DNA of 20,839 nt, from the NCBI GenBank assembly GCA_035295665.1, contig DATGIQ010000257.1, positions 1 to 20,839 on the forward strand, given 5' to 3'. Shown here piece after piece: positions 14,265-20,839 of this stretch. The notes beneath the pieces were generated by a model. The model made no database searches. It was not told the DNA's origin and worked only from the letters and a program-made list of their open reading frames with translations. How positions within the stretch are numbered: position 1 is the first letter of the stretch; each line of letters opens with the position of its first letter. The DNA is from DATGIQ01 sp035295665. Lineage in GTDB: Bacteria > Planctomycetota > Planctomycetia > Gemmatales > Gemmataceae. Position numbers and translations under genes: made by a program.

Positions 14265-15530
14265 TCAGAGCAGCCGCAGGAGCAAGATCACGTTGCACAC
14301 GAAACTGACCGCCAGGAAACAGGCCAGGATCACGAGCCACATGCGGCCCCGCGTCTCCTTGGGCGCCAGCATCGTATCGGTCTCATTGTCGGCGTCCCCC
14401 TGGGCCAATTCCTTGAGCGTCCCGGCTGCGATCCGCTCACGAACCAATTTGGGCGCTCGGCCATTTCGCAGGCATTCCAGATCCAGAATCAGGTCATCGG
14501 CCGACGGATAACGCTGGCGGCGATCCTTGGCCATCATGAACTCCACGACCTCGCCGAGCCCGGACGACAAGCTGGTGTTGAGATGGTCCGGCGGCGTCAA
14601 CTCCCGTTCCAGATGCGCCTTGAGGACTTCATCCACCCGTGACCCCGGAAACGGCGGCTGGCCGGTGACCATGTGATAGAGCGTCGCGCCCAGGGAATAG
14701 ATGTCCGCACGGCCATCGATCTCTTCCAGCGGATAGACTTGCTCCGGTGCGATGTAGAACGGAGTGCCGATCGTCATTCCTTTCTCGGCCCGCGACCGCT
14801 CCTCGTCGGCGGTTTCCCGGGCCATGCCGAGATCGGCCAGCTTGGCCACACGCTCAGGGGTCAGGATGATATTTGCTGGCTTGATATCCCGGTGAATCAG
14901 GCCGCGCCGGTGTGCGTGCCGAAGGGCTTGAGCCACTTGTAAGGCAATTTCCAACGCCTCGTGCTCCGTGTACACCTTGCCTGCTTCCAACTCCTGCTTG
15001 ATTGTCGTTCCTTCGATGTACTCCATGACGAAGTAATGGATGCTGCCGGCCACACCGACGTCGATGGCCTGGACGATGTTGTTGTGGCTCAGCTTGGCCG
15101 CCAAATGCGCCTCCCGGTCGAGTCGCGAGATGAGGTCATGTTTGGCGGCCAAACGCGGATGCAGGATTTTGATTGCGACCAACCGATCCATACTCAGCTG
15201 GCGCGCCTTGTAAACGGTGCCCATGGATCCCTGGCCCAGCTTTTCCAGAAGCTCGTAGCCGGGGATTTGCTGGTGGAGCAAGGTGGACAGCTCCTGTTTG
15301 GCCCGCTGTCCTTGGTTGGCGGTCAGGAATCCAGCTTTCACGAGGCGTGCCAAGAGCGCGTCCGGTCCGCCCTCCTTCCCGGCGGAAGTACGGCAGCGTT
15401 GGACTTCGTCGCGGCTGACCAGCCCGCGGCTGACCAGGGCATGGGCCAGGCGCTCTTCATCCAGCTGTAGCGGACTCACGTCCGCCTTGGCCAGGGGACC
15501 GAGATTCGGTTTCGCACTGGGTGAAACCAA
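14265..15530 (-). CDS. PknB-type serine/threonine protein kinase with C-terminal membrane anchor
   Basis: 421 aa from TTG 15530, chosen because GAGGAGGGG lies 7 nt upstream and no other in-frame start fits. Residues 1-85 form a helical N-terminal region with a GLVSRDEV..GFLTANQ pattern common in planctomycete kinases. The kinase domain is complete: glycine loop LGQGSMGTV (98-106), K121 in VAIKIL, helix-C E140, catalytic loop HRDIKPAN (213-220), metal-binding D233 in DLG (in place of DFG), and APEQ (261-264), with Thr/Ser phosphosites in the activation loop (MTIGTPF). Residues about 397-420 are one transmembrane helix at the extreme C-terminus, so nearly all the protein is cytoplasmic and no extracellular sensor follows. 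It lies 27 bp upstream of tupB. Confidence 0.92.
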   Translation of the reverse strand: MVSPSAKPNLGPLAKADVSPLQLDEERLAHALVSRGLVSRDEVQRCRTSAGKEGGPDALLARLVKAGFLTANQGQRAKQELSTLLHQQIPGYELLEKLGQGSMGTVYKARQLSMDRLVAIKILHPRLAAKHDLISRLDREAHLAAKLSHNNIVQAIDVGVAGSIHYFVMEYIEGTTIKQELEAGKVYTEHEALEIALQVAQALRHAHRRGLIHRDIKPANIILTPERVAKLADLGMARETADEERSRAEKGMTIGTPFYIAPEQVYPLEEIDGRADIYSLGATLYHMVTGQPPFPGSRVDEVLKAHLERELTPPDHLNTSLSSGLGEVVEFMMAKDRRQRYPSADDLILDLECLRNGRAPKLVRERIAAGTLKELAQGDADNETDTMLAPKETRGRMWLVILACFLAVSFVCNVILLLRLL

Positions 15531-15833
15531 GGCAACACCCCTCCTCTAGGGAAAACGCGGTCATCATCGTTTCTACGAACCGGCGCGCTCTACTGTCAAC
15601 GGCAGTTGCTGGATCAATGCCGCAAGCTGCTGCTCACTGCCCAGAGAAAGGATGGCCCATCCGGATCGTTGAAGATCTGCGGAAAAGGTCAGCGGGTCCT
15701 TGCGTGCAGGTCCTGCACCTTGTTACCATGAATGAAATTTGAACCTGGCTTCGCGCTGGCGCGTCGGTTTCAAGGAGGTGCAGGGCGCTCCGGCATGGCG
15801 CCCGTGTCTGGTGCCCTACGGAAAGGGAGGGTT
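15531..15833. other. Divergent intergenic region between kinase and HNH gene
   Basis: About 300 bp that should hold two divergent promoters. It contains a perfect 7-1-7 palindrome (15704-15718) and a minus-strand reading frame of 49 codons without a normal start (15573-15722). No RNA gene was recognised. Confidence 0.5.
15704..15718. repeat. 15-nt palindrome (possible operator)
   Basis: GTGCAGG, a central T, then CCTGCAC form a perfect 7-1-7 inverted repeat in the divergent promoter region of the kinase and HNH genes. A related half-site, GGTGCAGGG, occurs about 65 bp further on, near 15775. The position suits a regulator site; function is inferred. Confidence 0.3.
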
Positions 15834-16469
15834 ATGAATTCGAATCCGAGTTTGGCGCTGGATGCAAGTGTGCTGGTCTTGAATAAGTTGTTCATGGCGA
15901 TCCACATCATTTCCGTCCGGCGGGCCTTTTGTCTGCTGTGCAAAGATTTGGCCGAGGTCGTAAGCCTTGAAGACGGTCAGTTTGCCACATACGACTTCAA
16001 TACCTGGCGGGAAGTCAGCGAATACCGCGCCCGTTACTTTCGCCAAGAAGACGATGACTGGATCCGGACGGTCAACAGCGAAATCCAGGTGCCGCGCGTC
16101 ATTCGCCTGGTGACGTACGAAAAGTTGCCCAAGCAGACCGTGAAATTCAACCGCCGCAATATTTTCGCGCGGGACAATAACCAGTGCCAGTACTGCGGGC
16201 GAAAGTTCCCTACGTCGGAGCTGAGCCTGGACCACGTGATTCCGCGCAGCCAAGGGGGCCAAAACGTCTGGGACAACATCGTTTGCGCCTGCGTGAACTG
16301 CAACGTTCGCAAAGGCGGCCGGACGCCCAAAGAGGCCCGGATGACCCTAATCCGCAAGCCGGAAAAACCGAAGCGCAGTCCCCTGTTGAACCTCAAGCTG
16401 ACCCACCGCAAATACCAATCCTGGAAAACCTTCCTGGAAAATGCCTACTGGTCGGTGGAGCTGAAGTAA
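15834..16469 (+). CDS. HNH endonuclease family protein
   Basis: 211 aa from ATG 15834, with GGGAGGG just upstream. The first hundred residues are the conserved N-terminal part of stand-alone HNH proteins (LNKLFMAIHIISVRRAF, then DFNTWREVSEYRA). The HNH core follows: zinc-binding CQYC, then LSLDHVIPRSQGG with the catalytic DH, NVWDNIV with the central Asn, and CVNCNVRKG with the second CxxC pair. The fold and metal sites are complete. This group (also called McrA-like/HNH single-domain) is widespread in planctomycetes, cyanobacteria and others. No methylase or other restriction partner is near, and the biological role (repair or defence) is unknown. The CoA-transferase gene follows on the same strand after 29 bp. 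Confidence 0.88.
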   Translation: MNSNPSLALDASVLVLNKLFMAIHIISVRRAFCLLCKDLAEVVSLEDGQFATYDFNTWREVSEYRARYFRQEDDDWIRTVNSEIQVPRVIRLVTYEKLPKQTVKFNRRNIFARDNNQCQYCGRKFPTSELSLDHVIPRSQGGQNVWDNIVCACVNCNVRKGGRTPKEARMTLIRKPEKPKRSPLLNLKLTHRKYQSWKTFLENAYWSVELK

Positions 16470-16498
16470 ACGCACCACGAAGGAATGCGAAGTTGGCC

Positions 16499-17653
16499 AT
16501 GACAGTGGGTCCGTTCGCCGGCGTGTTGGTGGTGGATTTGACGCGCGTTTTGGCCGGCCCTTTTTGCACCATGATGTTGGCGGAATTGGGGGCCCGCGTC
16601 ATCAAAGTCGAGCACCCCGACGGCGGTGACGATTCGAGAAGCTTCGATCCATTCGTGGATGGCCAATCCGCTTACTTCGCCTCGCTCAATCGGGGCAAAC
16701 AGAGCATTGCTCTCGATCTCAAAGCTGCCGATGACCGGGAAGTGTTGTTGGCGCTGGTCCGTCGAGCCGACGTGCTCGTGGAAAACTTCCGCCCCGGCAC
16801 GATGGAGCACCTCGGATTGGGATACGCCGAGTTGTCCGCGCTCAACCCGCGCCTGATTTATGCCGCGGTCTCGGGGTTCGGCCACAGTGGTCCGTGGAGT
16901 CGTCGCCCAGCCTACGATATCATCGTGCAGGCCATGAGCGGGCTCATGAGCGTGACCGGACCACCCGATGGGCCCCCCACCAAGGCCGGGACATCCATCG
17001 CCGACATCACGGGGGGCTTGTTTGCCCTGGCGGGGATTGCCAGTGCTCTGTATTCTCGGGAAGGGACCGGCACCGGTCTGAAGGTGGATGTGAGCATGCT
17101 GGATGGCCAAATCGCCATTCTGGAACGGCCGGTGGCGCGCTATACCACGACCGGCCGGGCACCGGAACGACTCGGCAACCGGCATCCGTCGATCACACCG
17201 TTCGAGCCCTACGAGACCGCCGATCGGCCGCTGATCATCGCCGCTGGAAACAACGCGCTTTTCCTGCGCTTATGCCGGGCACTCGGCCAGTCGGAGTTGG
17301 CCGCCGATCGGCGCTTTGCAACCAATCGGGACCGCAATGCCCACGCCGACGACCTGAAGCAAACGCTGGAGGCGGTGTTGCGGACGGCACCGGCAGCTCA
17401 CTGGCTGAGCATCTTGGAAGCAGAAGGGATCCCCTGTAGTTTGATCCATACCGTCGCCGACGCCGTCGAACACCCTCAGGTCAACGCTCGAAACATGATC
17501 ATCAGCGCAGGCGGCCTGCGCATGGCCGGCAATCCGATCAAGCTGAGTGCCTTTCCCGATCCGTCAACCCGCAGCGCGGCGCCGGATCTCGATGCCGATG
17601 GCGCACACATTCGACAGGAGTTCTGTCCTGGTTCATTTGGTGGCGGTTCGTAG
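16499..17653 (+). CDS. Family III CoA-transferase (CaiB/BaiF type)
   Basis: 384 aa from ATG 16499; a TTG two codons earlier has AAGGA at better spacing and is possible. Family III CoA-transferases move CoA between carboxylic acids through a mixed anhydride on an Asp. Seen here: the N-terminal VVDLTRVLAGPFCTMMLAELG, the CoA-binding VIKVEHPDGGDDSR, then NRGKQSIALDLK, ADVLVENFRPGTMEHLGLG, and the catalytic segment AYDIIVQAMSGLMSVTG with D140 at the position of the FRC catalytic Asp. Length is normal for the family. The acid substrate cannot be told from sequence (formyl-, carnitine- and racemase-type members are all similar). It is probably co-transcribed with the HNH gene; the two have no obvious functional link. 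Confidence 0.9.
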   Translation: MTVGPFAGVLVVDLTRVLAGPFCTMMLAELGARVIKVEHPDGGDDSRSFDPFVDGQSAYFASLNRGKQSIALDLKAADDREVLLALVRRADVLVENFRPGTMEHLGLGYAELSALNPRLIYAAVSGFGHSGPWSRRPAYDIIVQAMSGLMSVTGPPDGPPTKAGTSIADITGGLFALAGIASALYSREGTGTGLKVDVSMLDGQIAILERPVARYTTTGRAPERLGNRHPSITPFEPYETADRPLIIAAGNNALFLRLCRALGQSELAADRRFATNRDRNAHADDLKQTLEAVLRTAPAAHWLSILEAEGIPCSLIHTVADAVEHPQVNARNMIISAGGLRMAGNPIKLSAFPDPSTRSAAPDLDADGAHIRQEFCPGSFGGGS

Positions 17654-17682
17654 GACCGCGCGGGAGTGTGCCCAACACGCTT

Positions 17683-20244
17683 CTACGAACCGTCCCGGAA
17701 TGGGCCCATGAATCCGAGCCGCTCAAACCAAACATTTATTTCAGGGGCAAACACAAGGTCCGTCTGTTCGGTTGGAGCAATCCTTCTTCGGACGGATTCC
17801 GCGGCCGGCCCGATGGTGCTTGTTTGCGGCACCGGAGCACTCAAGGGCACAGCAACACCGGCAGAGTGCCCGCTCGCATCAACGCTTGCTGTTCCAGGGG
17901 TTTTCCCAGGTTCACCAGCAGTTCCGAAGCCAGAAACAGAACTCAGAGCCTGCACCGTCCGCAAAAAGTTCATGCCATCAAATCCGCCGATGGCGTAAAC
18001 GTGGCCATCGAAACCCAGGGCCGCTGCCAGGAAATCGCGGGCGGTGGGCATGGGCGTTAGGATGGACCAGGTGTTGCTGAATGGGTTGTACGCCTCCACG
18101 CTGTTGGTCGGGCTGGCAAAGGAGTTGCTACCGGTGCTTCCACCAAGAACAAGGAGACGGCCATCGGAGCCGAGGACGGCTGCCGCTCCCCAACGCGGGG
18201 TGGGCATCGGAGCTACGATGGTCCACGAATGCGTGGTTGGACTGTACGCCTCCACGCTATTGAGAACGCGACCGGCTCCATCCATTCCACCGAAGACATA
18301 AATTCTGCCATCAGGCCCCTTGGCGGCCGCAGGTCCCATTCGCGCGATGTGCATGCCGGTCACCGGGGACCATGTATCGCTCCCCGGCGTGTATGCTTCC
18401 ACGGTGTTCACGGCACCCACAGTCGTGTTGTTGATGGTACCGCCGAGGGCGTAGATTCGGCCGTCGGAGCCGGTGGCACCTGCCACATAACTGCGGGCAG
18501 TGATCATCGCGGCGGCGGTGGTCCAGCTGCTGCTCCCGGGGAGGTACACCTGGAGCGTCCGGACAACATTTCCCAGCGCATCCTTCCCGCCGAAAGCGTA
18601 AATCCGCCCATCGAAGCCTGCCGCGGCCGCCAACGCCGTGCGCCCGGTCGGCAAGCTAGCCACAGATGACCAGGTATCGGAGCCCGGGCGGTATGCCTCC
18701 ACCGTGCTCAGGGCCACGCTCGCATTGTTGGAACCCCCGATGGCATAGATCCGGCCATCGGAGCCGGCGGCGCCGGCGAGGAAGCCACGGGCTGTTGGCA
18801 TCGGGCTCACCGTGGTCCAGAGTCCCGCCGCCGGAACCATCGAAATGGTGTATTCCGCAATCTGCGTTCCCCAATCGAAGTTCGACCCGCTGCTGTCGAA
18901 CTGGTATTGATTGGCGGACCAGAAATTGGCGGGGGCAGCTGGATCGTATTCCGTGGCACTGTAGTCGCCGCCCCGGAGCGTGTTGGTGGTGGGCAGCACG
19001 CCGGCCTTGACGAGGATTGGTGGTTGCAACGTGTTCAGCGCGTCTGTGGCCACTCGTCCGGTGACCGCCATTGATGTCGCTTGCGTGCCACTGTTCTCCA
19101 AGAAGGTCAGGGCGATGCTGTCGGCTGAATTGATCGCGATCGAGGGGTAGGAAGTGCTGATGTCCCCGCCCAGGTTGATGTCGCCTTGCTGCAAGAGCGA
19201 CGGCGTACCGGCGAGCGGTGCGTTGATCTCATACCAGCGGGCCAAGTTTAAGTCGCCGACGCCGACATTGCCGGACCCAACCAGATGCTGCGTGGTTCCG
19301 TTATCGATCCAGTCCGCGCTCAAGAGACGGTCGTCGATCTCGTTGGTCAAGCCGGGGACGCCGGGACTGTTGCTGTAAGGAATGACCGTGAGCGTAGTCG
19401 CGTGAAACGTCCCCGGCCCGGAAAGGTAACCGCTCTGTGTGAGGACGTTGATCGTGGTCGAGACGTTGCCGGTGCCGGTGCTCTGGAGGAAGTATTCCAG
19501 ATTGCCGGCGGTTTCATGATGCATGCGGGCCGGAATCAGAATGTGTCGCTCGTCCCCGGTGGCAACCACGGTTTGCTGGATGACAGGCGGCCCGCCAGCC
19601 AGAAGCGATGCCTTGGAAATGGCCAGGATCAGGTTGTGGGTGAAGCCGAAGAAGTTGAACTGGTTCGTGGAGATAAAGACCGCGTCGCGGTTCCAGCCCA
19701 TCTTGGGGAAGTCAGGGACTTGCGTGCCGCCCTCGTTTACGGAGTTGATCTTGAACACATTCCAGTCCGGAGCCCCCAGGCTCGTGGGATTGCTGGTTTT
19801 GGAAACAGCGAAATCAATCGTGCTGGTCGCGCTGAAGCCAGGGTTTCCTTCGATGACTTCCAGATAGAAACGGCCAGCTTGATCATCGTAGAGGACATAC
19901 GGGTCCGTGAAGCGGTCGCCAAGGGTGAAGATTGGGGAGAAGAATTGCCCGAACGGAATGGGGCCAACGCGGGCACCTCCTTGCTTGTCGGTGAGGGTGA
20001 TCGAAAAATTGACAGCTCCGATGATCGTGTTGGGTCCCGCGGCCATCATGGTGTCGGGCGGCGTTACGCCGGCACCCTGAACGGCCAATGCTTGGTTGAA
20101 GTTAATATCGGGGATGCTCTGTAGCAAACTAACGGACGGCAGAAGTCGATCTTCCAGAGACTCCACCGACAGACGTGCGCCGGCCGGCCTGGGTTGTGGG
20201 CCACGAATTTTGCAGCGTGTCCGGGCAAAGAGCGGGAGCATCAT
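17683..20244 (-). CDS. Large secreted kelch-repeat protein with LEDR-type planctomycete N-terminal motif
   Basis: 853 aa from ATG 20244, with GAGGAAGG 8 nt upstream; a GTG at 20262 would place that Shine-Dalgarno inside the gene. The N-terminus is basic and then carries LSVESLEDRLLPS, a variant of the LEPR-XLL motif found at the start of many large planctomycete exported proteins. Residues about 45-470 form a beta-rich domain rich in N, G, T and S, with motifs such as DRFTDPYVLYDDQAGRFYLE; no family is recognised. Residues about 476-767 are six kelch repeats of about 50 aa, each starting W(T/S)xVxxMPTAR and containing SDGRIYAIGG then TVEAY. They should form one beta-propeller, probably for protein or glycan binding at the cell surface. 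A short Ser/Pro-rich tail follows. It is convergent with the CoA-transferase gene (29-bp gap). Confidence 0.85.
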   Translation of the reverse strand: MMLPLFARTRCKIRGPQPRPAGARLSVESLEDRLLPSVSLLQSIPDINFNQALAVQGAGVTPPDTMMAAGPNTIIGAVNFSITLTDKQGGARVGPIPFGQFFSPIFTLGDRFTDPYVLYDDQAGRFYLEVIEGNPGFSATSTIDFAVSKTSNPTSLGAPDWNVFKINSVNEGGTQVPDFPKMGWNRDAVFISTNQFNFFGFTHNLILAISKASLLAGGPPVIQQTVVATGDERHILIPARMHHETAGNLEYFLQSTGTGNVSTTINVLTQSGYLSGPGTFHATTLTVIPYSNSPGVPGLTNEIDDRLLSADWIDNGTTQHLVGSGNVGVGDLNLARWYEINAPLAGTPSLLQQGDINLGGDISTSYPSIAINSADSIALTFLENSGTQATSMAVTGRVATDALNTLQPPILVKAGVLPTTNTLRGGDYSATEYDPAAPANFWSANQYQFDSSGSNFDWGTQIAEYTISMVPAAGLWTTVSPMPTARGFLAGAAGSDGRIYAIGGSNNASVALSTVEAYRPGSDTWSSVASLPTGRTALAAAAGFDGRIYAFGGKDALGNVVRTLQVYLPGSSSWTTAAAMITARSYVAGATGSDGRIYALGGTINNTTVGAVNTVEAYTPGSDTWSPVTGMHIARMGPAAAKGPDGRIYVFGGMDGAGRVLNSVEAYSPTTHSWTIVAPMPTPRWGAAAVLGSDGRLLVLGGSTGSNSFASPTNSVEAYNPFSNTWSILTPMPTARDFLAAALGFDGHVYAIGGFDGMNFLRTVQALSSVSGFGTAGEPGKTPGTASVDASGHSAGVAVPLSAPVPQTSTIGPAAESVRRRIAPTEQTDLVFAPEINVWFERLGFMGPFRDGS
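17944..18819 (-). repeat. Six tandem kelch repeats in the coding sequence
   Basis: Six units of about 147-156 bp encode 49, 49, 51, 49, 52 and about 42 residues. The unit starts are tryptophan codons spaced at those intervals, beginning at 18819 and moving down in coordinate. The recurring DNA words for SDGRIYAIGG and for PMPTAR make this a place where recombination could change repeat number. Confidence 0.85.
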
Positions 20245-20508
20245 GCGCGGAACCTTCCTCACGCCGTACAGAGATAATCTACGCTCTGTTTCGCGGCGGT
20301 TCGCAAAACCGCGGGGTAGCCCACGCGGTCAGGAGCAGGGGAAAAGCGGAAAGCAGTCGACAAGACAAACCACAAAGACGCGTCAGGCGCGACGTTGTGA
20401 TTTCCTAGACTACCACGCCCGGGGAGACCGTCAAGCGCAAAATCGGCGTTCGTTTTGAATCGGCTCCAGCGGTGAGCGCGGAGACCTACGATCCGGCTGG
20501 TTTTGAGT
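20245..20508 (-). promoter_or_regulatory. Spacer between rho and the kelch gene
   Basis: 264 bp on the 5' side of the kelch gene and the 3' side of rho. A small perfect hairpin, GCGGTT (20296-20301) with AACCGC (20307-20312) and a 5-nt loop, lies about 50 bp upstream of the kelch start. No T-tract terminator for rho was found, and no small gene is supported. Confidence 0.35.

Positions 20509-20839
<331 letters not shown>

Noticed and set aside
15834..16469. A restriction-modification or mobile-intron system built on the HNH protein
   Set aside because: No methyltransferase, intron structure or flanking repeats are seen; single HNH proteins of this type are common in planctomycetes.
17654..17682. 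A bidirectional terminator between the CoA-transferase and kelch genes
   Set aside because: Only a very short GTGTG/ACAC pairing is present and there is no T-tract on either side.

Overview
The window looks like chromosomal DNA of a GC-rich planctomycete, most likely a Gemmata-type lineage (Gemmatales). The evidence is a DUF1559 prepilin-like protein, a secreted kelch protein with an N-terminal LEDRLLPS motif (the planctomycete LEPR-XLL type), a membrane-anchored PknB-type kinase, many GTG/TTG starts, and gene content dominated by housekeeping and surface functions. No phage, IS element, CRISPR array, rRNA or tRNA was seen. The window opens inside polyphosphate kinase (ppk1, minus strand, C-terminal half missing) and closes inside transcription terminator Rho (minus strand, N-terminal part missing).

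Layout. 1-1.1 kb: ppk1, divergent from a secreted protein (1272-2873) with two tandem copies of an anthrax lethal-factor-like metallopeptidase domain, only the first with intact zinc-site residues. 3.4-3.9 kb: a small membrane-anchored protein of unknown function with its own intrinsic terminator. 4.1-5.7 kb (minus): a phytoene-desaturase/PYROXD2-like FAD oxidoreductase. Its roughly 500-nt leader region carries a c-di-GMP-I (GEMM) riboswitch aptamer at 5968-6064, preceded by a further block of hairpins. 6.6-10.4 kb (plus): a tight four-gene operon of GT2 glycosyltransferase, ChbG/HpnK-type deacetylase, GT87 (DUF2029) membrane glycosyltransferase and an alpha/beta hydrolase, suggesting glycolipid or envelope glycan modification. 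10.4-15.5 kb (minus): Ser/Thr kinase, tupB, tupC, tupA (tungstate ABC transporter), a ModE-type DNA-binding protein, then a DUF1559 protein. 15.8-17.7 kb (plus): an HNH endonuclease and a family III CoA-transferase. 17.7-20.2 kb (minus): the kelch protein. 20.5 kb to the end: rho.

The most notable signal is the GEMM aptamer. On the minus strand it has the GGGCAAAC core, a P2 stem capped by GAAA, the GCGCAAAGC segment, a P3 arm with a receptor-like internal loop, and a closing GCCAAGCTGCCG segment. The only gene downstream on that strand within the window is the FAD oxidoreductase, which implies second-messenger control of a carotenoid-desaturase-like enzyme. Other items of interest are the paired active and degenerate lethal-factor-like domains, the glycolipid-like operon, and the kinase at the head of the tungstate transport genes.
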